DNA from: Sporomusa sphaeroides DSM 2875 | Lineage (GTDB): Bacteria; Bacillota; Negativicutes; Sporomusales; Sporomusaceae | Direction: 5' to 3' | DNA: 64,000 nucleotides | Assembly: GCF_001941975.2 (NCBI RefSeq) | Contig: NZ_CP146991.1 | Location: 1,846,524-1,910,523, forward strand | Shown here: piece by piece, positions 1-9,227 of the stretch | How the letters are laid out: every line of letters starts with the position of its first letter | How positions within the stretch are numbered: the first letter of the stretch is position 1 | Made by a program: the position numbers and the translations under genes | The notes under the pieces: model-generated | The model's database searches: none | Seen by the model: only the letters and a program-made list of their open reading frames with translations | Told to the model about the DNA's origin: nothing

Positions 1-535
1 AGACAGTCTTGTCAAGCAGGCCATTGACACCTATGGTAAAATTGATATTCTGGTAAACAATGCCGGTATCACCCGGGATTCACTGTTAATGCGCATGAAG
101 GATGAGGATTGGGATGCTGTAATGAATACCAATCTTAAAGGAATATTCTATTGCACTAAGGCAGTAACAAAGAGTATGATGAAACAAAGAAGCGGTAAGA
201 TCATCAACATGACTTCGGTTGTGGGTCTTATGGGCAATGCCGGACAGGCTAACTATGCTGCGGCCAAAGCCGGTGTTATCGGATTTACTAAATCAATGGC
301 AAAAGAGTTGGCATCACGGGGCATTACCGTCAATGCTATTGCACCAGGCTTTATTGCTACCGACATGACACATGGTTTGTCAGAACAGGTTAAAGTCGAT
401 TTGGAGGCGAAAATTCCTCTGAGCCGTTTGGGTGAAGCCGAAGATGTGGCCGCTGCCGTAGTATTTTTAGCAAGCCAGTCGGCAAATTATATTACCGGAC
501 AGACTTTAAATGTTGACGGTGGTATGGTAATGTAA
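1..535 (+). CDS. fabG: 3-oxoacyl-ACP reductase FabG, 3' part
   Basis: Reduces 3-oxoacyl-ACP to 3-hydroxyacyl-ACP with NADPH in type II fatty acid synthesis. The gene runs in from the left edge, with its frame starting at base 2. The visible part is the C-terminal two thirds of a classical short-chain dehydrogenase: the NNAG motif, the catalytic Ser of the MTSVVG segment, the YAAAK segment carrying Tyr and Lys, and the family ending NVDGGMVM. The Rossmann glycine motif lies outside the window. The acpP ribosome binding site follows 20 nt after the stop, so the two are probably co-transcribed. FabG rather than another SDR is supported by the acpP-fabF neighbourhood and the conserved C terminus. 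Confidence 0.95.
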   Translation, partial: DSLVKQAIDTYGKIDILVNNAGITRDSLLMRMKDEDWDAVMNTNLKGIFYCTKAVTKSMMKQRSGKIINMTSVVGLMGNAGQANYAAAKAGVIGFTKSMAKELASRGITVNAIAPGFIATDMTHGLSEQVKVDLEAKIPLSRLGEAEDVAAAVVFLASQSANYITGQTLNVDGGMVM

Positions 536-573
536 TATATGTTAAAATTCCTTGGAAGGAGGTGAATACCATT

Positions 574-810
574 ATGACAACTTTTGACAAGGTTAAAGAA
601 ATTGTTGTGGAACAGCTCGGTGTTGATGAAGCTGATGTAGCAATCAATTCTACTTTCATTGACGATCTTGGCGCTGATTCACTGGATATTGTTGAACTGA
701 TTATGGCCTTTGAAGAGGAATTCAGCATTGAAATTCCCGACGAAATCGCTGAAAAAATTAAAACAGTAAAAGACGCTGTGGAGTACATAGACAAGGAAAA
801 GCAAGCGTAA
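574..810 (+). CDS. acpP: Acyl carrier protein
   Basis: Small acidic carrier (78 residues) that holds the growing acyl chain on a 4'-phosphopantetheine arm. The attachment site GADSLD is present, with the modified serine at residue 36. A GTG at 562 is in frame, but the AGGAGG at 557-562 overlaps it and sits 11 nt before the ATG at 574, so 574 is the start. It lies between fabG and a FabK-like gene. A hairpin at 862-899 follows and may reduce read-through. Confidence 0.97.
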   Translation: MTTFDKVKEIVVEQLGVDEADVAINSTFIDDLGADSLDIVELIMAFEEEFSIEIPDEIAEKIKTVKDAVEYIDKEKQA

Positions 811-861
811 TTCAAATGTTTTTTTGGCGTCGTAATTGGTGTCATTACCTTATTCAAACGG

Positions 862-899
862 AGAAAGTCCCGTGGAAACTTTTTCGCGGGACTTTCTTA
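862..899 (+). terminator. Hairpin after acpP, weak terminator or attenuator
   Basis: A 10-bp stem (GAAAGTCCCG at 863-872 with CGGGACTTTC at 887-896) encloses a 14-nt loop. Only a short T-containing tail follows (CTTAA), so termination is probably partial. It sits between acpP and the next gene of the same orientation. Confidence 0.55.
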
Positions 900-954
900 A
901 AGGTAATGTGTTAGGTAGCTTATGGTATGGTTTATTGATTGGAGGAGTTGTTAC

Positions 955-1902
955 TTGAAACTTCCGGAGCTTAAAATTGGCCAACATGTTGCTAAGATCC
1001 CAATTATCCAAGGGGGCATGGCGATAAGACTGTCAACTGCCCGTTTGGCGGCAGCAGTGGCTGAAGCTGGCGGCATCGGACTTATCGCAGCATCAGGTAT
1101 GGCTTTTGATGAGTTGCGCCATGAAATCAGACTGGCGCGCAGCTTGACCAAAGGGATAATTGGTATAAACATCATGGTAGCGGCAAGAGAATTTGCTCGC
1201 TATGTTGATACTGCCATTGATGAAGGGATTGATTTGGTAGTAGCAGGAGCTGGATTCTCGCGTGACGTATTCCCAATGGGGAAAAAGTCGGGTACTCCAA
1301 TCGTGCCAATTGTATCATCAGTTAAGGCCGCCAAAATTTCAGAAAAGCTGGGCGCTGCCGCTATTATTGTTGAAGGCAAAGAAGCAGGTGGTCACCTGGG
1401 GACTGATGAATCTTTGAGTGTACTTCTGCCTGATATCAAAAAATCCGTAGCTATTCCCGTTATCGGCGCCGGCGGCATCATTTCCGGTCGGGATATTGCT
1501 GAAGTAATGAAGCTTGGTGCTGATGGCGTACAAATGGGAACCAGGTTTGCCGCCAGTGTGGAGTCTAACGCCGCTCCGGCTTTAAAAGAATTTTACTTAA
1601 AGGCTAAACCTGAAGACGTAGTATTGATTAAAAGCCCGGTGGGGTTGCCGGGACGTGCTATCAAAAACCCTTTTGCTAAGAAAATCCTTGAATGTACCGT
1701 CGATGGTCCGGATAAATGTGTGGCATGTCTAAAACATTGCGAAAAGAATTTTTGTATAATTAGTGCACTGATTCGTGCTCAACAGGGAGATGTTGACACC
1801 GGACTGGTATTTACCGGCGAGTATATTCATAAAATAGATGAAATATTACCTGTTAAAGAAATATTTACACGGCTTCTTAGGGAAGTTGAAGAAATAAATT
1901 AG
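955..1902 (+). CDS. FabK-like enoyl-ACP reductase / nitronate monooxygenase family flavoprotein
   Basis: FMN-dependent TIM-barrel protein of 315 residues in the 2-nitropropane dioxygenase/FabK family. Family signatures are [11 protein letters not shown] near the N terminus, the [10 protein letters not shown] segment, and [20 protein letters not shown] followed by GTRF (FMN phosphate binding). Its place between acpP and fabF suggests enoyl-ACP reduction, the last step of chain elongation, in the manner of FabK. The start is TTG 955, preceded by GGAGGAG at 941-947; an in-frame ATG at 922 has no ribosome binding site. Unusually, the C-terminal part holds a cysteine cluster ([13 protein letters not shown], about residues 259-271) not found in classical FabK, so a nitronate monooxygenase-like or Fe-S/zinc-containing variant remains possible. 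Confidence 0.75.
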   Translation: MKLPELKIGQHVAKIPIIQGGMAIRLSTARLAAAVAEAGGIGLIAASGMAFDELRHEIRLARSLTKGIIGINIMVAAREFARYVDTAIDEGIDLVVAGAGFSRDVFPMGKKSGTPIVPIVSSVKAAKISEKLGAAAIIVEGKEAGGHLGTDESLSVLLPDIKKSVAIPVIGAGGIISGRDIAEVMKLGADGVQMGTRFAASVESNAAPALKEFYLKAKPEDVVLIKSPVGLPGRAIKNPFAKKILECTVDGPDKCVACLKHCEKNFCIISALIRAQQGDVDTGLVFTGEYIHKIDEILPVKEIFTRLLREVEEIN

Positions 1903-1915
1903 TGGGGTGACCTTC

Positions 1916-3157
1916 TTGAAAAAACGAGTTGTAATTACAGGAATGGGCGCGATTACGCCTATTGGTATTGGAACAGACGCTTTTTGGCAGGCTTTGCTTG
2001 CTGGCAAATCAGGAATTGACCGTATTACCCGATTTGATGCCAGCGAATATTCTACCCAAATTGCCGGTGAAGTAAAAGATTTTGACCCGGTAAAGTATAT
2101 TGACAAAAAAGAAGCCAAGCGTATGGACAGATGTACTCAATTTGCTGTCGCTGCGGCTAAGATGGCGTTTGAAGATGCGGGAATCAATCTTGAACAAGAA
2201 GACCGCAGCCGTATGGGAACTTTAATCGGCAGTGGTATTGGCGGTATGGATACGCTGCATGACCAGTACAAAACATTATTTGAAAAGGGGCCGGGCCGGA
2301 TTAGCCCGTTCTTTGTACCGATGATGATTGCTAATATGCCGGCAGGTCAAACTTCTATTACTCTTGGCCTTGAAGGACCTTGCAGCTGCGTAGTTACTGC
2401 TTGTGCAACAGGCACTAACGCTATCGGCGATGCTTTTAAAATTATTCAACGCGGTGATGCTGATGTTATGGTTGCCGGTGGTACCGAAGCAGCTGTATCG
2501 CCTGCGGCAGTTGGCGGCTTTTGTGCCATGAAGGCCATGTCTACCCGCAATGACGAACCGCAAAAAGCTTCCCGTCCGTTTGATAAAGACCGTGATGGTT
2601 TTGTCTTGGGCGAAGGCGCAGGCATAGTAGTCATGGAAACTCTCGAGCATGCACTGGCACGCGGCGCCAAAATTTATGCGGAAATTATCGGCTACGGTTC
2701 TAATGCCGACGCCTATCATATTACCGCTCCCGCCCCTGAAGGTGCTCAAGCCGCTAAATGCATGGCTATGGCGCTCAAAGATGGCGGAATTGAGCCTAAA
2801 GAAGTAGATTACATCAATGCTCATGGTACTTCCACACCGCTCAATGACAAAAATGAAACACTTGCGATAAAGTCATTGTTTGGTGAACATGCTAAAAACC
2901 TCAAGGTTAGCTCAACTAAGTCCATGACTGGGCACCTGTTAGGCGCAGCCGGTGGTATTGAGACAATTGCTTGCGTGCTTGCCGTTGCTAACAGTATCGT
3001 CCCGCCGACCATCAATATAGAAAACCAGGACCCTGAGCTGGATCTGGATTATGTAGCAAATAAACCACGGGAACAAGTTGTAAATGTGGCACTTTCGAAC
3101 TCTTTTGGTTTCGGTGGTCACAACGCAACCATCCTGGTAAAAAAATATCAGGCGTAA
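1916..3157 (+). CDS. fabF: 3-oxoacyl-ACP synthase II (FabF)
   Basis: Condenses malonyl-ACP with acyl-ACP to lengthen the fatty acid chain. The protein is 413 residues, the usual FabF length. The catalytic triad falls at Cys163 (TACATG), His303 ([11 protein letters not shown]) and His340 ([11 protein letters not shown]), the same numbering as E. coli FabF. The start chosen is TTG 1916, five bases after GGGGTGA at 1904-1910; an in-frame GTG at 1907 overlaps that site. The upstream gene stops at 1902, so translation is closely linked. Confidence 0.96.
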   Translation: MKKRVVITGMGAITPIGIGTDAFWQALLAGKSGIDRITRFDASEYSTQIAGEVKDFDPVKYIDKKEAKRMDRCTQFAVAAAKMAFEDAGINLEQEDRSRMGTLIGSGIGGMDTLHDQYKTLFEKGPGRISPFFVPMMIANMPAGQTSITLGLEGPCSCVVTACATGTNAIGDAFKIIQRGDADVMVAGGTEAAVSPAAVGGFCAMKAMSTRNDEPQKASRPFDKDRDGFVLGEGAGIVVMETLEHALARGAKIYAEIIGYGSNADAYHITAPAPEGAQAAKCMAMALKDGGIEPKEVDYINAHGTSTPLNDKNETLAIKSLFGEHAKNLKVSSTKSMTGHLLGAAGGIETIACVLAVANSIVPPTINIENQDPELDLDYVANKPREQVVNVALSNSFGFGGHNATILVKKYQA

Positions 3158-3186
3158 CCTATTTTTTTATGAAAGAAGTTAAAGGG

Positions 3187-3903
3187 ATGCTAGATGATAC
3201 CCGCATGCAAGCGTTAACTGAGTTGTGCCGGTCCTTAGGAGTTGTGTTCGGCGATTATAAACTGCTGCATCAGGCTCTTATCCATACGTCATATGCCAAT
3301 GAAACTAAAGGCACCAGTATTAGGCATAATGAGCGTTTGGAATTCTTAGGCGATGCGGTTTTGGACCTGATCATTAGCTCATATTTGTTTAGTCAGTGCC
3401 CACAATTGCCTGAAGGCGAACTTACCAAAGCCAGGGCTCAGGTGGTTTGCGAACAAACGCTGGCTAAAAGAGCATTGGAACTCAAAATTGGTGAATATCT
3501 CCTCTTAGGTAAAGGGGAAGCACTGTCTGGCGGACGGGAACGGATATCCATTCTCGCAGATGCCTTTGAAGCCATTATTGGTGCTGTTTATCTTGATGCA
3601 GGCTTCAAGAGCGCAGCCCGCTATGTGTTAAATCAGCTTAAATCTGAATTGAAGCTGGTTGAACGTGGTGACTATTTAAAAGATTATAAGACTTGGCTGC
3701 AGGAAATTGTGCAAAAAAATAATGATAGCAAAATTGCCTATGAAGTTATTAACGAACGCGGGCCTGATCATGATAAATCTTTTGAAGTGGCTGTTTTTGT
3801 GAATACTGAACGTATGGGTTCAGGCTGGGGCAAAAGTAAAAAAGAAGCTGAACAACAGGCTGCCAAACAGGCGCTGCTAAAGCTTGGCACAATAACTCAA
3901 TAA
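3187..3903 (+). CDS. rnc: Ribonuclease III
   Basis: Double-strand-specific endoribonuclease that processes rRNA precursors and structured mRNAs. With the chosen start it has 238 residues. The signature NERLEFLGDAVLDL carries catalytic Glu52 and Asp56, and ILADAFEAIIGA carries Asp125 and Glu128. A double-stranded RNA-binding domain follows and ends in WGKSKKEAEQQAAKQAL. An ATG at 3169 is in frame but has only a T-rich run upstream; the ATG at 3187 is preceded by GAAAGAAG at 3171-3178 and is preferred. The fab-rnc order is common in Firmicutes. Confidence 0.95.
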   Translation: MLDDTRMQALTELCRSLGVVFGDYKLLHQALIHTSYANETKGTSIRHNERLEFLGDAVLDLIISSYLFSQCPQLPEGELTKARAQVVCEQTLAKRALELKIGEYLLLGKGEALSGGRERISILADAFEAIIGAVYLDAGFKSAARYVLNQLKSELKLVERGDYLKDYKTWLQEIVQKNNDSKIAYEVINERGPDHDKSFEVAVFVNTERMGSGWGKSKKEAEQQAAKQALLKLGTITQ

Positions 3904-3915
3904 TATGTGAAACCA

Positions 3916-3940
3916 GGGCGGCCATTTTGGTCGTCCTTTC
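3916..3940 (+). terminator. Short hairpin with T tail after rnc
   Basis: GGGCGGCCA (3916-3924) pairs with TGGTCGTCC (3928-3936), including G-T pairs, around a TTT loop and is followed by TTTC. It probably acts as a weak terminator or stability hairpin between rnc and the radical SAM gene. Confidence 0.45.
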
Positions 3941-3962
3941 TGTATAGGAGTATTGTAGTATT

Positions 3963-5009
3963 ATGAAGCATTATATTATCCCGGTATTTATCCCCCATTT
4001 GGGTTGTTTGCATGAATGCATTTTCTGTAATCAGAGAAAAATAACCGGCCTATTGACACCAGTTACTGCCAGGCAGGTAGCGGCTGTTATTCAGGAGCGG
4101 CTGGCTGACATTAATCAAGCTCGCCGGATAGAAGTAGCCTTCTACGGCGGCAGTTTTACCGCTTTGCCGCAGGCTATGCAAAATGAATTGCTGGCTCCGG
4201 CCAGTCAGGCTTTATATAATGGTCAAATTCATGCTATTCGTCTTTCTACCAGACCTGACTGTATAACCGGCAGTACGCTTGCCAATCTTCGCAGTCACGG
4301 GGTGAGTATTGTTGAACTTGGTGTTCAGTCTTTTGACGATGCTGTACTTTTTAATGCGGCGCGCGGGCATAGCAGTCAAATTGTAGCTGAAGCTGTGAAT
4401 TTGCTGAAAGCTGCCGGTATTAGCTGTGGCTTGCAATTGATGCCCGGTTTACCTGGTGAGGATTGGATGAGCTTAATTACTACCGTACGTCAGACCGTCA
4501 CTTTATGTCCGGATTTTGTCCGCATTTACCCGGCTATCGTTATTGCCGGAACAAGGCTGGCAGAATTATATCAGCAGGGTGTCTACCAGCCGTTGTCATT
4601 ACCGCAGGCAGTAGCCCGCTGCGCTTATATGAAACTCGTTTTTGAACGCCAGGGTATTGAGGTTATTCGAACAGGCCTCCAAGCCAGTGAGGAACTGGAC
4701 AAGAATGTACTTGCCGGGCCGTATCATCCGGCTTTTGGCGAACTGGTGGATTCACATATTTTTTACTTAATGCTGACCCGGTTTATTGAACAAAATTTCT
4801 TCGATACTGAAACCGGTTTTACGATTGTTCACCACCCTAAAGACACCTCTAAAGTACGGGGACAACATAATAACAATCTCAGTCGCCTGCGACTGCAATA
4901 CAACTTATCGGCGATAACACTATGTGCTGATTCGACAGTCATTCCTGGCTCGCTCCTGCTCAGACATAAGGGCCTTTCCTTTCTTTTGAGCAAAAAAGCA
5001 AAAATATGA
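3963..5009 (+). CDS. Elp3-like radical SAM protein
   Basis: A 348-residue radical SAM enzyme. Cys15, Cys19 and Cys22 (GCLHECIFC) form the CX3CX2C cluster that binds [4Fe-4S] and SAM. Further radical SAM elements are AFYGGSFTAL, LSTRPDCI and VELGVQSFDD. The sequence resembles the radical SAM part of Elp3, which acts on tRNA wobble uridine, but there is no acetyltransferase domain. Stand-alone relatives often sit between rnc and smc in Firmicutes. The true substrate is unknown; a role in RNA modification is inference from similarity. Confidence 0.8.
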   Translation: MKHYIIPVFIPHLGCLHECIFCNQRKITGLLTPVTARQVAAVIQERLADINQARRIEVAFYGGSFTALPQAMQNELLAPASQALYNGQIHAIRLSTRPDCITGSTLANLRSHGVSIVELGVQSFDDAVLFNAARGHSSQIVAEAVNLLKAAGISCGLQLMPGLPGEDWMSLITTVRQTVTLCPDFVRIYPAIVIAGTRLAELYQQGVYQPLSLPQAVARCAYMKLVFERQGIEVIRTGLQASEELDKNVLAGPYHPAFGELVDSHIFYLMLTRFIEQNFFDTETGFTIVHHPKDTSKVRGQHNNNLSRLRLQYNLSAITLCADSTVIPGSLLLRHKGLSFLLSKKAKI

Positions 5010-5037
5010 TAAAATGAAATTTAAAAATCATGTAAAA

Positions 5038-5066
5038 GAAGGAATTTTTAGGAAATAGGAAGAATA
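5038..5066 (+). promoter_or_regulatory. Candidate sigma-H promoter of spoVS
   Basis: GAAGGAATT at 5038-5046 matches the sigma-H -35 pattern RnAGGAwWW. After 12 nt, GAAGAAT at 5059-5065 matches the -10 pattern RnnGAAT. Transcription would start about 40 nt before the spoVS start codon. spoVS is sigma-H dependent in Bacillus subtilis, which supports the reading. Confidence 0.6.
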
Positions 5067-5109
5067 CCTTTATGTATAGGCCCTGAATTCAAAGGAGGAG
5101 AGCGAAAAA

Positions 5110-5370
5110 ATGGAAGTGCTGAAAGTATCTGCACAATCAAATCCCAAATCCGTAGCAGGCGCTCTGGCCGCAGTTTTGCGGGAAAAAGGTACCGCAGAAG
5201 TGCAGGCAGTAGGTGCAGGGGCGGTTAATCAGGCTATCAAGGCTATTGCGATTTCACGTGGTTTCGTCGCTCCCAATGGCATTGATTTGATTACCATACC
5301 AGCTTTTGCGGAAATTTCTATTGACGGGGAAGAACGTACCGCCATTAGATTTATCGTTGAGCCTCGTTAA
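5110..5370 (+). CDS. spoVS: Stage V sporulation protein S
   Basis: Small (86-residue) Alba-like protein required in B. subtilis for normal sporulation progress. The whole length is typical of the family: it opens MEVLKVSAQSNPKSVAGAL, has the GAGAVNQAIKAIAISRGF segment in the middle, and ends in RFIVEPR. A strong site, AAAGGAGGAG, precedes the ATG. The gene has its own candidate sigma-H promoter and its own terminator, so it is probably monocistronic. It is the clearest hint in the window that the organism sporulates, although SpoVS homologues also occur in some non-sporeformers. Confidence 0.95.
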   Translation: MEVLKVSAQSNPKSVAGALAAVLREKGTAEVQAVGAGAVNQAIKAIAISRGFVAPNGIDLITIPAFAEISIDGEERTAIRFIVEPR

Positions 5371-5390
5371 TGAGATTCGGCTTGCTGTGA

Positions 5391-5424
5391 AAAAGTCTGC
5401 CAGCACCTGCTGCAGGCTTTTTTA
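5391..5424 (+). terminator. Terminator of spoVS
   Basis: AAGTCTGC (5393-5400) pairs with GCAGGCTT (5412-5419), with one T-G pair, around an 11-nt loop. A T run (5418-5423) follows. This is a standard intrinsic terminator layout. Confidence 0.75.
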
Positions 5425-5581
5425 TATATCTAAAATTTGTAAGTTTTGCGCGCCAATGCAAAGCCCGCACGGAACGCTGCGACGTCGGCGTTCAACTTCC
5501 GCTTATGCATAACGGCCGTTTTGTGCCTCAGGAATGTTCCGGGAATCCGCTGGCTAAGTTATGGTCTTATGTTCTCTGCTC

Positions 5582-5610
5582 TTGTGTTACTGTACCTGGC
5601 ATGGTAAAAT
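5582..5610 (+). promoter_or_regulatory. Possible sigma-A promoter of smc
   Basis: TTGTGT at 5582-5587 and TAAAAT at 5605-5610 are separated by 17 nt, 33 nt before the smc start. The -35 is weak. The rest of the 5425-5643 gap shows no gene. Confidence 0.4.
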
Positions 5611-5643
5611 TTTGAGTGACTTTAAATATAAAGGGTGATTAGT

Positions 5644-8600
5644 ATGCTGCTCCGCCGACTTGAGGCATATGGGTTTAAATCGTTTGCCGAAAAAACCGAA
5701 CTGGAGTTTGGACAAGGAATAACAGCCATTGTTGGCCCCAACGGCAGCGGCAAAAGCAATATTTCTGATGCCATTCGTTGGGCGCTTGGTGAACAGAGCC
5801 TGCGCACCTTGCGTGGTGCCAAGATGGAGGATGTCATCTTTGCCGGCAGTGTCAACCGCAGACCTTTGGGAGTAGCAGAAGTTTCTCTCGTATTTGATAA
5901 CAGTGATGGGCAGCTGGCATTGGATTTTAGTGAAGTTACCATCACCCGCCGCGTATTTCGTTCAGGGGACAGTGAATATTACATCAATAAAACACCCTGC
6001 CGATTAAAAGATATTCATGAAATGCTGGCAGATACAGGACTGGGCCGTGATTCGATGACAGTAATCGGGCAGAACAAAGTTGATGAGATATTAAGCAGCA
6101 AACCTGAAGAACGCCGGCTTTTGTTTGAAGAAGCCGCCGGTATCATCAAGTATAAACAGCGTAAACGGGATGCCTTGCGTAAGCTGGACGACACAGAACA
6201 AAATCTGACCCGGGTTCGGGATATTACCGCAGAGCTTGAAAGTCAGTTGGAACCGCTCAAAGAAAGCGCTGACAGGACTAGCCAGTTTAATTTGTTAAAC
6301 ACGGAATTGACAGCCTGTCAGGCAACTTTGCTGCTGGAACGGTTGACAAAAGCGGAAAAGCTGGTAGAGAGCGCCAAGCTGGAACAGGCTAATGTAACAG
6401 ACCGGAGTATTGCAGCCAGTGCCCGGTTAACTACAGCCGACAATGAAAAAGATGCGCTAACGCTAACGCTTGCTCAAACAGAGGAAGCGATTACTTGTGC
6501 TGAAAAGAATATTCAAGAAGTGGCCCAGGAAATAGAGCGCACAGATAGCCGCACAGGAGTACTGACTGAGCGAATTGAACAAGGTCAAAAGGCGCAGGCG
6601 CGTTTTGACGATGAGCTTGCCCGCTTAACTGCTGAAAAGCAAGCGGCAGAAGTAAAACTTAATGAGCTATACGGTGAGCTGGAAGCTAAACAAGGACAAA
6701 TTGTCACTGCTAATGCCATGTTAGCGGAGAAAAGCAGGCACAGCGAGTGCCTGGCTGCCAGCATCAGACAGCTTGAGCAGCAAATTGAGACAGGTAAAGA
6801 GCAAACCTTTGAACATTTGCAGCTGTTGGTAAATGAACGTAACGCCCTGCGCATGCTTGAGCGTGACTTGGCGGCGTTAACCGCACAACAGATGAATTTT
6901 GCTAAAGAACATGAGAACTATTTGAACCGGCAGCAGGAGATCAGCGCTAAAGATCAGCAGCTTAAGGCCGAGACTCAAGCGCTTGCTGACCGGCGAAAGG
7001 ATTTCGAACAGCAGATTAGCCTTGTGCAGCAGAACAAGGCTAAATTGGAATATGAATATAAGAATATCTTAGAAACAGAACAGCAGCTTGCCGGTAAGGT
7101 AAATGAAACCTCATCCCGCCTTAGTGTTTTGACAAGCATGCAGCAGGAATTAGAAGGATTTGGCAGGGCGATAAAAGGTATATTGAAACACCAGAGTTCC
7201 TGGCGTCAAGGGATTTGTGGCGCAGTAGCCCAGCTTTTGACAGTGCCGGATACCTATGTCAATGCCATTGAGGTGGCACTTGGCGGTGCTCAACAGCATC
7301 TTGTTACCGATACCGATCAAACCGCTAAGCAAGCTATTAATTTCTTGAAAACACAAAAATTAGGACGGGCTACTTTTTTACCGTTAAACACAATTAAAAT
7401 AAGTAAACCAAGAGAAGCCGAAATACTGGCCGCCAATCAGCCGGGCGCATTAGGGTTTGCCGCAGATGTTGTCGGGGTTAGCGAGCGGTATCGCTCAGTA
7501 GTAAACTATTTACTGGGCCGGGTTATTATTGCCAAAACCATTGATCATGCACTGACAATTGCGCGCAATTGTGGATTTTCCGTAAAAATTGTTACCCTTG
7601 ACGGTGAACTTATTAATCCCGGCGGATCATTGACCGGCGGCAGCATGGGGCGTAAAGAAGCCAGTTTTATTGCCAGGAATAATGAAATTGACACACTTAA
7701 ACAAGCATTGACAGCCCTGAAAGAGCAACGGGAAATTTTAGAACAGGAAAAAGCGGCTATTGCCAACGCTATAACCGGGGCTAACGCGCAGCTGGCCGGT
7801 TATGATAACAATGTAAAAGAAATAGAGCTTCGTCAAGCCGAATTGGCAATTCATTTAGCTGCAGTCAGGACCGAGGACGAACAGTGCGAGCTGGCGCTTA
7901 GAACGATAACTGCCGAAGCAGCGGATGGTCAGCGCGAAATAGTTGTTTGTCAACAAAAGCTCGAGCAAAGTAAAACCAGCATTGCTTCTTTGGAAACACG
8001 GGAAATCGGTTATAAATCACAAGTGGAAAACTGGCAGGGTGAACTTAAAATCAAAAAAGCTGAGCAGCAGGCTATTGGCGATGAGTTGACCGATGCTAAA
8101 ATTAAACTCAGCGCCATTACCCAAGCGGTAACCACAGCCCGCGCAGGTTGCGAGCAGGCTGCGCAGCTGCAAGCATCGCTGGCTGCGCAGCTTGTCCGTA
8201 TCCATACCGAGAAGCAGCAGCTACAGTCGGAGAATGGACAAGCTCAGGACGAACTCGTCTCACTCTCGGCAAGCAAGGAAGGGCTGTTACGCGATAAATG
8301 TCAGCTGGTTGAAACACGTCAGGCACTTTATGCCGACAAGCTGGAAAAACTGGCAGGCATAGGCCGGCTGGACAAAGAGATCAAAGATTTACGCCGGCAG
8401 AGTGCTGACCTGCAAAACAAACTGCACGAGATGGAATTACTTGTCACTAAATATACATATGAAGCAGCTAACTGCCACGAACAGCTTACCGGACAGCTTG
8501 CCCTCACAATCGAGGAGGCACGTGCGCTAAAAAGGTCTGACAGTATTGAACAGCTGTTACAGACAATAGCTTCCCTTGAACAGCAGATAGCAGCACTTGG

Positions 8601-9201
8601 ACCGGTTAATCCGGCAGCTATTGAAGAATATAACCGTGTCCGGGAGCGATATGCCTTTTTGCAGGGGCAAGTTACTGACTTATCACAGGCTAAGGAGTAT
8701 TTGACATCAGTAATTAAAGATATTGATATTACTATGTCACGTCAATTTAATACCGCCTTTAAAGCCATAAATCAATACTTTGGCGATGTATTCAACCGTT
8801 TGTTTGGTGGTGGACGTGCGGAGCTTGTGCTGATTGAGCCGGGCAATATTCTGGAAACAGGCATAGATATTATTGTACAGCCTCCGGGAAAGAAACTGCA
8901 AAATCTAGCCCTGTTGTCAGGCGGTGAACGGGCACTTACCGTAATTGCATTGTTATTTGCTATCCTGACATATCGTCCGGCACCTTTCTGTGTGGTTGAC
9001 GAAATTGATGCTGCCCTGGATGAAGCCAACGTACAGCGGTTTAGCGAATTTTTACGTGATTATGCACAAAACACGCAATTTATTATTGTTACCCACCGCA
9101 AAGGAACTATGGAAGCCGCCGGTGTATTGCATGGCGTGACAATGGAAGAATCGGGAATATCCAGGCTGGTTTCGGTAAAGTTTATGGACAAAGCCGGATA
9201 A
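5644..9201 (+). CDS. smc: Chromosome segregation protein SMC
   Basis: Structural maintenance of chromosomes ATPase (1185 residues) that compacts and segregates the chromosome with ScpA and ScpB. The Walker A motif GPNGSGKSN is at about residues 31-39. Two long coiled coils flank a central hinge (region of VALGGAQQ to PGGSLTGGS). The C-terminal head carries the signature LLSGGERAL and Walker B CVVDEIDAALDE. The start is ATG 5644, after AAGGGTGA; an in-frame GTG at 5635 lies inside that site. smc-ftsY is the common Firmicutes order. Confidence 0.97.
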   Translation: MLLRRLEAYGFKSFAEKTELEFGQGITAIVGPNGSGKSNISDAIRWALGEQSLRTLRGAKMEDVIFAGSVNRRPLGVAEVSLVFDNSDGQLALDFSEVTITRRVFRSGDSEYYINKTPCRLKDIHEMLADTGLGRDSMTVIGQNKVDEILSSKPEERRLLFEEAAGIIKYKQRKRDALRKLDDTEQNLTRVRDITAELESQLEPLKESADRTSQFNLLNTELTACQATLLLERLTKAEKLVESAKLEQANVTDRSIAASARLTTADNEKDALTLTLAQTEEAITCAEKNIQEVAQEIERTDSRTGVLTERIEQGQKAQARFDDELARLTAEKQAAEVKLNELYGELEAKQGQIVTANAMLAEKSRHSECLAASIRQLEQQIETGKEQTFEHLQLLVNERNALRMLERDLAALTAQQMNFAKEHENYLNRQQEISAKDQQLKAETQALADRRKDFEQQISLVQQNKAKLEYEYKNILETEQQLAGKVNETSSRLSVLTSMQQELEGFGRAIKGILKHQSSWRQGICGAVAQLLTVPDTYVNAIEVALGGAQQHLVTDTDQTAKQAINFLKTQKLGRATFLPLNTIKISKPREAEILAANQPGALGFAADVVGVSERYRSVVNYLLGRVIIAKTIDHALTIARNCGFSVKIVTLDGELINPGGSLTGGSMGRKEASFIARNNEIDTLKQALTALKEQREILEQEKAAIANAITGANAQLAGYDNNVKEIELRQAELAIHLAAVRTEDEQCELALRTITAEAADGQREIVVCQQKLEQSKTSIASLETREIGYKSQVENWQGELKIKKAEQQAIGDELTDAKIKLSAITQAVTTARAGCEQAAQLQASLAAQLVRIHTEKQQLQSENGQAQDELVSLSASKEGLLRDKCQLVETRQALYADKLEKLAGIGRLDKEIKDLRRQSADLQNKLHEMELLVTKYTYEAANCHEQLTGQLALTIEEARALKRSDSIEQLLQTIASLEQQIAALGPVNPAAIEEYNRVRERYAFLQGQVTDLSQAKEYLTSVIKDIDITMSRQFNTAFKAINQYFGDVFNRLFGGGRAELVLIEPGNILETGIDIIVQPPGKKLQNLALLSGGERALTVIALLFAILTYRPAPFCVVDEIDAALDEANVQRFSEFLRDYAQNTQFIIVTHRKGTMEAAGVLHGVTMEESGISRLVSVKFMDKAG

Positions 9202-9227
9202 CAATATCTAATTTGGGGGAATTCACA

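Noticed and set aside
2276-2824. Minus-strand open frame (182 codons) opposite fabF
   Set aside because: No recognisable motif and it covers conserved FabF sequence including active-site regions.
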